64,000 bases of DNA from Novosphingobium mangrovisedimenti. Its GTDB lineage: Bacteria > Pseudomonadota > Alphaproteobacteria > Sphingomonadales > Sphingomonadaceae. Of this stretch, positions 43,127 to 52,894 are shown piece after piece. The notes under the pieces are model-generated. The model was not told the origin of the DNA, ran no database searches, and saw only the letters and a program-made list of their open reading frames with translations. The stretch covers positions 124,001 to 188,000 of the forward strand of contig NZ_JANZXA010000003.1 in assembly GCF_025153475.1 (NCBI RefSeq). Direction: 5' to 3'. The translations under genes and the position numbers were made by a program. Each line of letters starts with the position of its first letter. The stretch's first letter is position 1.

Positions 43127-45565
43127 ATGAAATTCTCGCTCTCCTGGCTCAAGCAGTACCTGGAAACCGAAGCGACGGTCGAAGAGATCGCCGCCAAGCT
43201 CAATGCCGTCGGCATCGAGGTCGAAGGCATCGAGGACCCGACCGAGAAGCTGGCCGGCTTCCGCGTCGCCAGGGTGCTCACCGCCGCCAGGCATCCGGAT
43301 GCGGACAAGCTGCAAGTGCTCACGGTCGATACCGGCGAGGGCGATCCCCTGCAGGTCGTCTGCGGTGCGCCCAATGCCCGTGCCGGCCTTGTCGGCGTGC
43401 TCGGCCTGCCCGGCGCGACGGTTCCGGCCAACGGGCTGGTGCTCAGGAAGTCGGCCATTCGCGGCGTCGAATCGAACGGCATGATGTGCTCGACGCGCGA
43501 ACTGGAACTCGGCGAGGACCACGACGGCATCATCGAGCTTCCCGAGGACGCGCCGGTCGGCACGGCCTTCGCCGAATACCATGGCGCCGATCCGGTGATC
43601 GAGGTCGCCATCACGCCGAACCGTCCGGACTGCATGGGGCTCTACGGCATTGCCCGCGACCTGGCCGCCGCCGGCCTTGGCACGCTGCAGCCGATCGAAC
43701 AGCTCGATCTGCCCGGCACCTTCCCGTGCCCGGTCGAAGTGCGCACCGATGATCCCGAAGGCTGCCCGGCCTTCTATGGCCGCGTCGTCAAGGGCGTGAA
43801 GAACGGCGCTTCGCCGCAGTGGCTGCAGGAGCGGCTGAAGGCGGCGGGGCAGCGTCCGATCTCGGCGCTGGTCGATGCCACCAACTACATGATGCTGGCT
43901 TATGGCCGCCCGGCCCATGCCTATGACCTTGCCAAGCTCAATGGCGCGGTCGTTGCGCGCCGCGCGAAGGACGGCGAGACCGTGCTGGCGCTCAACGAGA
44001 AGGAATATACGCTCGATTCGGACATGACCGTGATTGCCGACGATGCCGGCGTTCATGACATTGCCGGGATCATGGGCGGCGAGCATTCGGGCTGCGGGGA
44101 CGATACCACCGACATCCTGCTCGAGATCGCCTACTTCGATCCCGAGCGCATCGCCAAGACGGGGCGCAAGCTTAACCTCACCTCCGATGCGCGCAGCCGC
44201 TTCGAGCGCGGTATCGATCCGGCCTTCCTCGATACCGGCCTCGATCACCTGACCCAGCTGATCCAGACGCTGTGTGGTGGTGAGGCGTCCGAAGTCGTGC
44301 GCGCTGGTGCTGCGCCGGCCACGCCGAAGGTCGTCCATTTCGATCCGGCGCTGACGGAAAAGCTTGGCGGCGTCCGTGTCGATCTGGAGGAACAGAAGCG
44401 CATTCTCGCGGCACTGGGCTTCTCGGTCGTGACGGAAGAGGCCGGCTTCGACAAGGCCTGGGCCGTTACCGTTCCCGGCTGGCGCCCGGACATCGACGGT
44501 GCGCCCGATCTGGTTGAGGAAGTCGTGCGCATCCACGGCCTCGACAGGGTCGAGAGCGTGGCCCTGCCGCGCGCCGAGGGTGTTGCTCCGCCGACCGCGA
44601 CGCCGGTGCAGAAGCTGGAACGCCGCGTGCGCCGCGCTGCTGCCGCGCGCGGCCTGCACGAAGCGGTGACCTGGTCGTTCCTGCCCGAGGCCGAGGCGGA
44701 AGCTTTCGCCGAGGGCAATGGTGGCCTGTGGACGCTGTCGAACCCGATCAGCGAGGACATGAAGGTCATGCGCCCCTCGCTGTTGCCGGGGCTGCTTTCG
44801 GCGGCGAAGCGCAATCTCGATCGCGGGGCGTCCTCGCTGCGCCTGTTCGAGCTGGGCCGGCGCTATCTGCGTGGTGGTGGCGGTGCGAGCGACGAGCGCC
44901 TCAGCCTCGCGCTCGTGCTCGCGGGCGACAAAGTTGCGCGCGGCTGGGTGACGGGCAAGGCCCAGCCTTTCGATGCCTACGACGCCAAGGCCGAGGCGCT
45001 GGCGCTGCTGGCCGAAGCCGGCGCGCCGGTCGACAAGCTGCAGGTCATGCCTGTCCTGAGCGAAGCCGAAGGGGGCGAGGCGGGATCGCAGTTCCATCCC
45101 GGCCAGTCGGCCACGCTGCGCCTTGGCCCGAAGAACGTGTTGGCGCGCTTCGGCATGCTGCACCCCAGGCTGGCCCAGCAGTTCGACGTCGAAGGCCCGG
45201 TGGCGCTGGCCGAGATCTATCTCGACGCCATTCCCGGCAAGAAGGGCGCGACCACTTTCGCGCGCAGTTCCTATTCTCCGCCCGCGCTGCAGGCGGTGAC
45301 GCGCGACTATGCCTTCCTGGTCCCGGTGGACCTTGCCGCCGGCGAACTGGTGCGCGTGGTGCGCGGCGCGGACAAGGCGAATATTGTCGCCGCCCGCCTC
45401 TTCGACGATTTCCGGGGGCAGGGCGTGCCTGAAGGACAGAAGTCGCTGGCCCTTGAAGTTACGCTCCAGCCGCTCGAAAAGAGCTACAGGGATGAAGACC
45501 TCAAGGCGATTGCCGACAAGGTGACCGCCGCTGCCGCCAAGCTGGGGGCGGTTCTGCGAGGCTGA
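43127..45565 (+). CDS. pheT: Phenylalanyl-tRNA synthetase beta chain
   Basis: 812 residues. An EMAP/tRNA-binding OB fold (about 40-150) includes VLTAARHPDADKLQVLTVDTGEG and RGVESNGMMCSTRELELG; the B3/B4 editing region has NRPDCMGLYGIARDLAAAG, and the C-terminal FDX-ACB anticodon-binding domain starts near FARSSYSPPALQAVTRDYAFLVP. It forms the tetramer with PheS. The 31-bp gap to pheS indicates one operon. The ATG at 43127 has GGAAGG upstream. Confidence 0.97.
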   Translation: MKFSLSWLKQYLETEATVEEIAAKLNAVGIEVEGIEDPTEKLAGFRVARVLTAARHPDADKLQVLTVDTGEGDPLQVVCGAPNARAGLVGVLGLPGATVPANGLVLRKSAIRGVESNGMMCSTRELELGEDHDGIIELPEDAPVGTAFAEYHGADPVIEVAITPNRPDCMGLYGIARDLAAAGLGTLQPIEQLDLPGTFPCPVEVRTDDPEGCPAFYGRVVKGVKNGASPQWLQERLKAAGQRPISALVDATNYMMLAYGRPAHAYDLAKLNGAVVARRAKDGETVLALNEKEYTLDSDMTVIADDAGVHDIAGIMGGEHSGCGDDTTDILLEIAYFDPERIAKTGRKLNLTSDARSRFERGIDPAFLDTGLDHLTQLIQTLCGGEASEVVRAGAAPATPKVVHFDPALTEKLGGVRVDLEEQKRILAALGFSVVTEEAGFDKAWAVTVPGWRPDIDGAPDLVEEVVRIHGLDRVESVALPRAEGVAPPTATPVQKLERRVRRAAAARGLHEAVTWSFLPEAEAEAFAEGNGGLWTLSNPISEDMKVMRPSLLPGLLSAAKRNLDRGASSLRLFELGRRYLRGGGGASDERLSLALVLAGDKVARGWVTGKAQPFDAYDAKAEALALLAEAGAPVDKLQVMPVLSEAEGGEAGSQFHPGQSATLRLGPKNVLARFGMLHPRLAQQFDVEGPVALAEIYLDAIPGKKGATTFARSSYSPPALQAVTRDYAFLVPVDLAAGELVRVVRGADKANIVAARLFDDFRGQGVPEGQKSLALEVTLQPLEKSYRDEDLKAIADKVTAAAAKLGAVLRG

Positions 45566-45588
45566 ACACGGACCACAGGAGATCGCCG

Positions 45589-46476
45589 GTGTCGGAAATG
45601 GAATTCGTGACCATCAGTTCCGGCGATCTCACGGCCCGGATCAATCCTATGGGCGCCGAACTCTGGTCGCTGACCGACAGCCGCGGGCGCGAGTTCATGA
45701 CGGATGCCGATCCGGCGTTCTGGAGCGGCCATGCGCCGTTGCTGTTTCCGGTCGTCGGCGGCCTCAATGCGAATCGCTACCGGCTGGACGGCGCCGAGTA
45801 CGAGCTGCCCAGGCACGGCTTCGCGCGCCATTCGGCATTCGAAGTGGTCGAGGTCGGCGAGAACGAGGCGCGCTTCCGCCTGCGCGACAGCGCCGAGACC
45901 CGTGCGGTCTTTCCCTTCGCGTTCGAGCTTGAGGTGGTCTACCGCCTGGAAGACGCCACGCTTCACGTGACGGCCACAGTCCGCAATCCCGGAACGGACC
46001 CGCTGCCCTTCAGTCTGGGCTATCACCCGGCCTTTGCCTGGCCATTGCCGGGCGGTGCGGACAAGGCGGACCATGTGATCGCCTTCGCCGAGCCGGAACC
46101 GGGCCCGATCCGCCGGCTTGATCCTTCGAGCGGCCTGATGGCGGCCGATGCCGTGCCGACGCCGGTCGAGGGGCATCACTTGGCACTCGATGAATCGCTG
46201 TTCGAGGCCGATGCCGTGATCTGGGATGCCTTGGCCAGCCGCGCCCTGACCTTCGGGGCGCCGGGCGGTGCACAGCTGGCCATCAGCTTCCCGGATACGC
46301 CGATGCTGGGCATCTGGCAGAAGCCCGGCGCGGCCTTCCTGTGCATAGAGCCCTGGCAGGGCCATGCCGACCCCATTGGTTTCACGAACGATTTCCGCGA
46401 AAAGCCGGGGATCGTGCAACTGGCTCCGGGTGAGAGCCGCTCGTTCCGTATGGATGTGACCATTCTGACGGCCTGA
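45589..46476 (+). CDS. Aldose 1-epimerase family protein
   Basis: 295 residues in the galactose-mutarotase superfamily: RINPMGAELWSLTDS, FWSGHAPLLFPVVGGL, ELPRHGFARHSAFEV and SLGYHPAFAWPLPGG with the conserved His pair, then GIWQKPGAAFLCIEPWQGHAD. The LanK/YphB-like group epimerises hexoses or hexose-6-phosphates. The GTG at 45589 has AGGAG 8 nt upstream; the ATG three codons on is too far. Two genes of unrelated function flank it. Confidence 0.9.
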   Translation: MSEMEFVTISSGDLTARINPMGAELWSLTDSRGREFMTDADPAFWSGHAPLLFPVVGGLNANRYRLDGAEYELPRHGFARHSAFEVVEVGENEARFRLRDSAETRAVFPFAFELEVVYRLEDATLHVTATVRNPGTDPLPFSLGYHPAFAWPLPGGADKADHVIAFAEPEPGPIRRLDPSSGLMAADAVPTPVEGHHLALDESLFEADAVIWDALASRALTFGAPGGAQLAISFPDTPMLGIWQKPGAAFLCIEPWQGHADPIGFTNDFREKPGIVQLAPGESRSFRMDVTILTA

Positions 46477-46487
46477 AGGAGATTGTC

Positions 46488-47237
46488 ATGAAGACCGCCC
46501 TCGTTACCGGCGCCACGGCCGGCATAGGCGAAGCCTGCGTTCGCGCTTTCGTCCGTGCCGGCTGGCGTGTGATCGCCACCGGCCGCCGGGCCGGGCGGCT
46601 GGACGCGCTGGTGGAGGAACTGGGCGCCGATCGCGTGCACCCCTGCGTGTTCGACGTGCGCGACGATGCCGCGCGCGATGCGGCGCTCGACGCGCTGCCG
46701 GAAGGCTTTTCGAAGATCGATTGCCTCGTGAACAATGCCGGTCTCGCGCTGGGTACGGAAAAGGCGCAGGAGGCGGATCTCGCCGGCTGGAAGACCATGA
46801 TCGACACCAATGTCACCGCGCTGGTCTCGCTTACCCACAAGCTGCTGCCCGCGCTGATCGAGAGCAAGGCAGTGGTCGTGAACCTCTCCTCGGTCGCGGC
46901 GACCTATCCCTACACGGGCGGCAACGTCTATGGCGGGACCAAGGCCTTCGTGCGCCAGTTCTCGCTGGGACTGCGCTCGGACCTGTCGGGCACGGGCGTG
47001 CGCGTCACGTCGATCGAACCGGGTATGGTCGAGACCGAGTTTACCCTGGTGCGCACCGGCGGAAATCAGGAGGCGTCGGACAGCCTCTATGCCGGGATGC
47101 GGCCGCTGGACGGCCCGGATATTGCCGAAGTGGTCCTGTGGGTCGCCAGCCAGCCGCCGCACGTGAACATCAACGCGCTGGAACTGATGCCGGTCGCGCA
47201 GTCGTTCGCGGGCTTCCAGGTGGCAAGAGACGCTTGA
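46488..47237 (+). CDS. SDR family oxidoreductase (YdfG/serine dehydrogenase-like)
   Basis: 249 residues. TALVTGATAGIGEACVRAFVRAGWRVIATGRR, NNAGLALGTEKAQEADLAGWKTMIDTNVTAL, NLSSVAATYPYTGGNVYGGTKAFVRQFSLGLRSDLSGTGVRVTSIEPGMVETEF are almost word-for-word the YdfG/3-hydroxy acid dehydrogenase subgroup, which acts on malonic semialdehyde or serine-like substrates. The catalytic Tyr-X3-Lys is YGGTK. It follows the epimerase by 11 bp. Confidence 0.9.
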   Translation: MKTALVTGATAGIGEACVRAFVRAGWRVIATGRRAGRLDALVEELGADRVHPCVFDVRDDAARDAALDALPEGFSKIDCLVNNAGLALGTEKAQEADLAGWKTMIDTNVTALVSLTHKLLPALIESKAVVVNLSSVAATYPYTGGNVYGGTKAFVRQFSLGLRSDLSGTGVRVTSIEPGMVETEFTLVRTGGNQEASDSLYAGMRPLDGPDIAEVVLWVASQPPHVNINALELMPVAQSFAGFQVARDA

Positions 47238-47244
47238 CCTCACA

Positions 47245-47327
47245 TCGTCATTGCGAGCCGCCGAAGGCGGCGTGGCAATCCAGAGCCGTTGACAGCCGCC
47301 CTGGATTGCTTCGCTTCGCTCGCAATG
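47245..47327. repeat. Palindromic intergenic repeat, family A, copy 5
   Basis: TCGTCATTGCGAG at the left, CGCTCGCAATG at the right, with the inner GGCAATCCAGAG / CTGGATTGC pair. The right end has lost the final ACGA, so this copy is degraded. It lies between an SDR gene and prfC. Confidence 0.88.
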
Positions 47328-47398
47328 CCTAATTCGGCGGAAGGCTGTAAGTCCGCCAGACATTGCGGTAAGCCCTGCCCGCTACTAAAGGCGCGCGG

Positions 47399-48922
47399 AT
47401 GAGTAATTCCCGCCGTACCTTCGCTATCATCTCGCACCCCGACGCGGGTAAGACCACGCTGACCGAGAAGCTGCTGCTTCAGGGCGGCGCGATCCACCTT
47501 GCCGGCGAGGTGAAGGCGCGCGGGCAGGCGCGGCGCGCGCGTTCGGACTGGATGAAGATCGAGCAGCAGCGCGGCATCTCGGTGACCAGCTCGGTCATGA
47601 CCTTCGAGCGTGACGGAATCACCTTCAACCTGCTCGACACGCCGGGCCACGAGGACTTTTCCGAAGATACCTACCGCACGCTGACCGCGGTCGATTCGGC
47701 GATCATGGTGATCGACGCGGCCAAGGGCATCGAGCCGCAGACCCGCAAGCTGTTCGAGGTCTGCCGCCTGCGCTCGGTGCCGATCATCACCTTCATCAAC
47801 AAGGTCGACCGCGAGGGCCGTGCCTGCTTCGATCTGCTCGACGAAGTGGCCGATACGCTCGCGCTCGATGTCTGCCCGATGTCCTGGCCGGTCGGCATGG
47901 GCGGGCTGTTCCAGGGCATCCTCGACCTCTCCAGCGGCAAGGTCAGCCGTCCGGAAGGGGGCAGCAAGGAATTTCTCGGCAAGGTCGAGGAAAACGTGAC
48001 GCTGCCCGACGAGGTCGCCGAGGAAGTGGAGCTGGCGCAGGCGGGCTATCCCGAGTTCGATATCGAAGCCTATCGCGCCGGTGACCTCACGCCGGTCTAT
48101 TTCGGCTCCGCGCTCAAGAACTTCGGTGTCGTCGAGCTGATCGACGCGATCGCGAATTTCGCGCCGCCGCCGCGGCCGCAGCCCACCGAGCAGGGGCCCG
48201 TCGAGCCCGAGAACAAGGAAGTGAGCGGCTTCATTTTCAAGGTGCAGGCCAACATGGACCCGATGCACCGTGACCGCATCGCCTTCATGCGGCTGGTCTC
48301 GGGCACCTTCAAGCGCGGCATGAAGCTGACGCCGTCAGGGCTGGGCAAGCCGATCGCCATTCACTCGCCCATCCTGTTCTTCGCGCAGGACCGCGAGATT
48401 GCCGACAGTGCCGAACCGGGCGACATCATCGGCATTCCCAACCACGGCACGCTGCGCGTGGGGGATACGCTGTCCGAAAAGAACCAGATCCGCTTCACCG
48501 GCCTGCCCAACTTCGCGCCGGAAATCCTGCGCCGCGTGGCATTGAAGGACCCGACCAAGACCAAGCAGCTCAGGAAGGCGCTCGACGACCTGTCGGAAGA
48601 GGGCGTGATCCAGGTCTTCTATCCGGAGATCGGTGCGCAGTGGATTGTCGGCGTCGTCGGCCAGCTCCAGCTCGACGTGCTGATTTCGCGGCTGGAGGCG
48701 GAGTACAAGGTGGAAGCCATGCTCGAAGCCTCGCCCTTCGATACCGCGCGTTGGATCAAGGGCAGCGACAAGGCGCTCGCCGATTTTGCCGAGTTCAACA
48801 AGATGAACCTCGCCAAGGACCGCGACGGCGACCCGGTGTTCATGGCCAAGTCGGCTTGGGACGTGGGCTATCAGCAGGAACGCAACCCGGATCTGACCTT
48901 CAGCGCCACCAAGGAGCGCTGA
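47399..48922 (+). CDS. prfC: Peptide chain release factor 3
   Basis: 507-residue translational GTPase. G1 is SHPDAGKTT at 12-20, then LLDTPGHEDFSEDTYRTLTAVDSAIMVIDAAKGIEPQTRKLFEVCRLR and FINKVDREGRACFDLLDEV (G3/G4), and a C-terminal RF3 domain with GAQWIVGVVGQLQLDVLISRLEAEY. It recycles RF1 and RF2 from the ribosome. A repeat element separates it from the upstream SDR. Confidence 0.97.
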   Translation: MSNSRRTFAIISHPDAGKTTLTEKLLLQGGAIHLAGEVKARGQARRARSDWMKIEQQRGISVTSSVMTFERDGITFNLLDTPGHEDFSEDTYRTLTAVDSAIMVIDAAKGIEPQTRKLFEVCRLRSVPIITFINKVDREGRACFDLLDEVADTLALDVCPMSWPVGMGGLFQGILDLSSGKVSRPEGGSKEFLGKVEENVTLPDEVAEEVELAQAGYPEFDIEAYRAGDLTPVYFGSALKNFGVVELIDAIANFAPPPRPQPTEQGPVEPENKEVSGFIFKVQANMDPMHRDRIAFMRLVSGTFKRGMKLTPSGLGKPIAIHSPILFFAQDREIADSAEPGDIIGIPNHGTLRVGDTLSEKNQIRFTGLPNFAPEILRRVALKDPTKTKQLRKALDDLSEEGVIQVFYPEIGAQWIVGVVGQLQLDVLISRLEAEYKVEAMLEASPFDTARWIKGSDKALADFAEFNKMNLAKDRDGDPVFMAKSAWDVGYQQERNPDLTFSATKER

Positions 48923-49013
48923 AACGGCGGGAAAAGGTTTTCCCGGCCCGCCTTGGCAATCCGCCGGGAGCTCCTAAGTTGATGGCCGCCATCTGATCGG
49001 TCGAGGCGCGCGG

Positions 49014-49721
49014 TTGCAGATCAAGTTTGCCAGCTACAACATCCACAAGGCGGTCGGTCTCGATCGGCGCCGGGATCACGAACGCATCCTGCGCATCCTG
49101 CTGGAGATCGACGCCGATGTCGTCGCGCTGCAGGAAGTGGACCGGCGTTTCGGCCGGCGCATGGCCGTGCTGCCGCTCGATGCGATCCATGCTGCGACCG
49201 ATTATGTGCCGGTTCCGCTCTCGATGAAGCCCGACAGCCTCGGCTGGCACGGCAATGCGCTGCTGGTGCGCAAGGGCATCGACCTGATCGAGGCCGCACC
49301 GGTGCCGCTGCCGGTGCTGGAGCCGCGCGGGGCGATCCGGGCCGACCTTGCCGTGGAAGGGCGGCGCATCCGGACGATCGGCATGCATCTCGACCTGTCG
49401 GGGCTGCGTCGCCGCCATCAGGTGCGCAGCGTGCTCGCGCATTGCGGGGACTGCGACGACCATGTGCCGACAGTGATGATGGGCGACCTCAACGAATGGT
49501 CTCAGCACGGCGGCTGCCTGCGGGAGTTCGATCACAGGACCTGGCAGGTGCTGGCGCCGGGCCGCAGCTTTCCCTCGCGGCGTCCCATCGCCCGTCTCGA
49601 CCGAATTATTGTTTCGTCGGAGTGGCAGGTTCTGGGAACCAATGTGCACCACAGCCCGCTATCGGCGATAGGTTCTGACCACCTGCCCGCTTTTGCCACG
49701 CTCAAGTTGCCTAAAAAATAG
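49014..49721 (+). CDS. Endonuclease/exonuclease/phosphatase family protein
   Basis: 235 residues with the EEP core: SYNIHKAVG (Asn), LLEIDADVVALQEVD (metal Glu), HLDLSGL, MMGDLNEW (catalytic Asp/Asn) and a C-terminal GSDHLPAFA (Asp-His). Possible substrates are phosphodiester lipids, DNA or small phosphoesters; the sequence cannot tell. It starts with TTG after GAGGCG. It lies 91 bp after prfC on the same strand. Confidence 0.88.
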   Translation: MQIKFASYNIHKAVGLDRRRDHERILRILLEIDADVVALQEVDRRFGRRMAVLPLDAIHAATDYVPVPLSMKPDSLGWHGNALLVRKGIDLIEAAPVPLPVLEPRGAIRADLAVEGRRIRTIGMHLDLSGLRRRHQVRSVLAHCGDCDDHVPTVMMGDLNEWSQHGGCLREFDHRTWQVLAPGRSFPSRRPIARLDRIIVSSEWQVLGTNVHHSPLSAIGSDHLPAFATLKLPKK

Positions 49722-49807
49722 GCAGCTGCCCGCGAATCGGGCGATGTAGCGTGCCCATTCTGCGGTGATCGGGGGGTGAGTGCCCTGAATCTTGCCAATA
49801 GGTGAAC

Positions 49808-49823
49808 TGGCACGTCTGTTGCT
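49808..49823 (+). promoter_or_regulatory. Sigma-54 (RpoN) promoter of glnK-amtB
   Basis: TGGCACG-TCTG-TTGCT is an exact match to the -24/-12 consensus TGGCACG-N4-TTGCW. It lies 49 bp before the glnK start, giving a predicted transcript start near 49834. NtrC control under nitrogen limitation is inferred. Confidence 0.9.
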
Positions 49824-49860
49824 TACCCTCTTTATCGCCGGCGCTGGGGCCGGTGGCTAA

Positions 49861-50211
<351 letters not shown>

Positions 50212-50225
50212 GGAGGCTTTCCACG

Positions 50226-51554
50226 ATGAACCGCAAGATTCTCTGCGGCGCCGGCGCTCTGACTGCGTCCCTGTTCGCCGCTGTGCCTGCTTGGGCCGAG
50301 GAAGCGGCTGCCGCCGTTCCCAACCCCGGCAACAACGCCTGGATGATGACCTCGACCGTGCTGGTCCTGCTCATGATCCTTCCCGGCCTCGCACTGTTCT
50401 ACGGCGGTCTGACCCGCTCGAAGAACATGCTTTCGACCATGACGCAGATCGGCGCCGTCGCGGCGCTCGCGATGCTCATCTGGGTCATGTACGGCTACTC
50501 GATGGCTTTCGGGCCGGTGACCTCCGAAGGGTTCATCGGCAACTTCGTCAGCAGCGGCAGCCTGTTCCTTTCCTCGGTTACGCCTGACACGACGGCAGCG
50601 ACGTTCTCGGATGAAGTCATCTCCGAATATGTCTTCGTCTGCTTCCAGATGACCTTCGCCGCGATCACCGTGGCCCTGGTGCTGGGTGCCACGGTCGAGC
50701 GTATCAAGTTCTCGGCCGTGATGGCATTCGCTGCCGTGTGGCTCACGATCGTCTACTTCCCGATCGCGCACATGGTCTGGGCCGGTGGCGGTCTGCTGTT
50801 CAAGCTCGGCGCCCTCGACTTCGCCGGCGGTACCGTTGTTCACATCAACGCCGGTATCTCCGCGCTGGTCGCTGCCATGATCCTCGGCAAGCGTACCGGC
50901 TACCCGAGCGAACCGATGCCGCCGCACTCGCTGACGCTGACCATGGTCGGCACCGGCCTGCTGTGGGTGGGCTGGTTCGGCTTCAACGCCGGTTCGGAAC
51001 TCGAGGCTGACGGCACCGCCGGTCTCGCCATGATTAACACTTTCGTCGCCACCGCTTCGGCTGGTCTGTTCTGGATGCTCGCCGAGCGTTTCTCGGGCCA
51101 CAAGGGTTCGGCTCTGGGCTTCTGCTCGGGTATCGTTGCCGGCCTCGTTGCGGTGACGCCTGCCGCCGGTAACTCCGGTCCGTTCGGCGCGATCGTGCTG
51201 GGCGCCATTGCCTCGATCGTCTGCTTCATCTTCGTCTCGAAGATCAAGCCGGCCTTCGGCTACGACGACTCGCTCGATGCCTTCGGTGTGCACGGTGTCG
51301 GCGGTATCGTCGGCGCCATCGGCACCGGCGTCGTCTATTCGCCGCTGCTCGGTGGCCCCGGCGACGGTTCGGTCGGCATCGGTGCGCAGGTCTGGATCCA
51401 GATCCAGGCTGTCATGGTCTCGATCGTCTGGGCCGGGGTCGGCACCGTGATCGCGATCTTCATCGCCAAGATGATCACCGGGCTGCGCGTCACTCCCGAA
51501 GTCGAGCAGGAAGGTCTCGACATCGGCGAGCACGGCGAGCGCGCCTACAACTAA
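50226..51554 (+). CDS. amtB: Ammonium transporter
   Basis: 442 residues: a signal-like N-terminus (CGAGALTASLFAAVPAWA), then eleven predicted transmembrane helices. Family signatures include GLALFYGGLTRSKNMLSTM, GGTVVHINAGISALVAAMILGKR, with the pore His in FDAFGVHGVGGIVGAI and the FGVHGVGG twin-His region. The ATG at 50226 has GAGGAG 10-15 nt upstream. It moves ammonium across the inner membrane and is gated by GlnK. Confidence 0.96.
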   Translation: MNRKILCGAGALTASLFAAVPAWAEEAAAAVPNPGNNAWMMTSTVLVLLMILPGLALFYGGLTRSKNMLSTMTQIGAVAALAMLIWVMYGYSMAFGPVTSEGFIGNFVSSGSLFLSSVTPDTTAATFSDEVISEYVFVCFQMTFAAITVALVLGATVERIKFSAVMAFAAVWLTIVYFPIAHMVWAGGGLLFKLGALDFAGGTVVHINAGISALVAAMILGKRTGYPSEPMPPHSLTLTMVGTGLLWVGWFGFNAGSELEADGTAGLAMINTFVATASAGLFWMLAERFSGHKGSALGFCSGIVAGLVAVTPAAGNSGPFGAIVLGAIASIVCFIFVSKIKPAFGYDDSLDAFGVHGVGGIVGAIGTGVVYSPLLGGPGDGSVGIGAQVWIQIQAVMVSIVWAGVGTVIAIFIAKMITGLRVTPEVEQEGLDIGEHGERAYN

Positions 51555-51644
51555 GTCTCACGAGTTTGGCGGCGGCGGGTACTTCCTCCTCTCCTCCCAT
51601 CCGTCGTCGCCAACCGGTGTTCCTCCTGCGAACACAAACTCAAT

Positions 51645-51675
51645 GGGCCGGAGCCAGCCGCTCCGGCCCTTTTTT
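51645..51675 (+). terminator. Terminator after amtB
   Basis: GGGCCGGAGC-CAGCC-GCTCCGGCCC followed by TTTTTT, 90 bp downstream of the amtB stop. Confidence 0.92.
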
Positions 51676-51800
51676 CTTGCCCGGCCGGTGCCTTGCGCCG
51701 GTTTTTCTTTGTCTGTTCGCTCTTGCTGTGAAAGGCTATACCAAGGTGTCGTCCCGGCCGTTGGCCGCGGACGCGCGAAAGCCAGGGAAGCGGGGGCAGC

Positions 51801-52139
51801 ATGAAATTCATCACCGCCATCATCAAGCCGTTCAAGTTCGTCGAGGTGAAGGACGCGCTTGCCGGACTGGGCGTGTCGGGGCTGACGGTCAGCGAAGTCA
51901 GCGGCTACGGCCGGCAGAAAGGGCAGACCGAGGTCTATCGCGGCGCGGAATATGTTTCGAGCATGCTGCCCAAGCTCAAGCTGGAAGTGGCCGTTCCCGA
52001 TGATCTGGCGGATCGCGTGGTGGAAGTGGTGCGCCAGACCGCGAACAATGCGGAGATCGGGGACGGCAAGATATTCGTCGTCGAACTGGCCGATGTCGTG
52101 CGTATTCGCACCGGTGAGCACGGCGAATTAGCCCTGTAG
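51801..52139 (+). CDS. Second P-II family nitrogen regulator
   Basis: 112 residues, closely related to the glnK at 49873, with the T loop [17 protein letters not shown] and Tyr51. It has no amtB or glutamine synthetase partner here and no sigma-54 motif upstream. It may be a constitutive GlnB-like sensor or a second AmtB regulator. It follows the amtB terminator by 125 bp. Confidence 0.92.
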   Translation: MKFITAIIKPFKFVEVKDALAGLGVSGLTVSEVSGYGRQKGQTEVYRGAEYVSSMLPKLKLEVAVPDDLADRVVEVVRQTANNAEIGDGKIFVVELADVVRIRTGEHGELAL

Positions 52140-52180
52140 GGGCTTCGTTATCCTGAAGCGGGGTGGGGTCCCGGGGCGAA

Positions 52181-52609
52181 TTACTTGCCGGCCGCAAGCA
52201 TTTCGATCAACTGGCGTACCGGCGTGACATCGTATCCGGCGCCGGCGGCCTTCGAGGCGATGACCGCAGGATTGTCCCCGGCCTTGGCGCGGGCCAGCGC
52301 CCACAGCAGTGTCGAGCGCGTGCCGGAGCGGCAATAGGCCAGGACCGGGCCGCCTGCGCTTTCCAGCGCGTCGTGCATGGCATCGACCTGGGCCTGGCTG
52401 AAGCCGGCATGGGTCACCGGGATCGCCAGATAGTCGATTCCCGCCTCGCGCGCGGCAGCCTCGATCGTCGCGCCGGGAATTTGGTCGTCGCTTTCCCCTT
52501 CGGGGCGGTTGTTGATGATCCGCACGATCCCAAGCGCCTTGGCCTCGGCGATGGCATCGGTGCCGATCTGCGGGCTGGCGAAGACGGTGTCGGTAATCTG
52601 GCGGAACAT
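52181..52609 (-). CDS. DUF442 / TIGR01244 family dual-specificity phosphatase-like protein
   Basis: 142 residues with FRQITDTVFASPQIGTDAIAEAKALGIVRIINNRPEGE, and the signature CRSGTRS of the protein-tyrosine-phosphatase P-loop (Cys-X5-Arg). The family is called Blh-like or sulfur-transferase-like and can be fused to persulfide dioxygenases. The ATG at 52609 has GGAG 10 nt upstream; the ATG at 52618 is only one base from it. No sulfide-metabolism gene is adjacent. The substrate is unknown. Confidence 0.82.
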   Translation of the reverse strand: MFRQITDTVFASPQIGTDAIAEAKALGIVRIINNRPEGESDDQIPGATIEAAAREAGIDYLAIPVTHAGFSQAQVDAMHDALESAGGPVLAYCRSGTRSTLLWALARAKAGDNPAVIASKAAGAGYDVTPVRQLIEMLAAGK

Positions 52610-52894
52610 GGCCTGCATTCTCCGTTGGCGGCGGGGCGAAATCTGATCCCGCGTTGTTCAAGACCGGCTCGAACGAACACGCAAGGCAAATCGCAGGTTA
52701 AAAACGAATGTCAAAGGGTGTCCGTTTGAAACGGTAACGTATTTCTGTTCGCTATTGGCTAGCGACTCGTGTAAGAGGCATGGTCGCAGGAGAGGGTTGG
52801 GCATTGCCCGGCTTCTTACCCTGGCGCCCGGCACGGTCTCGTCCACGTGTCCGGGCGAATGCTTTTGGGGCGCAGCGAAGGTACGTTCGTAAAG

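Noticed and set aside
42884..45163. 759-codon minus-strand frame opposite pheS/pheT
   Set aside because: Antisense to certain essential genes and without recognisable motifs.
3971..47327. CRISPR array from repeated palindromes
   Set aside because: The copies are thousands of bases apart, are long hairpins rather than short direct repeats, and have no cas genes nearby.
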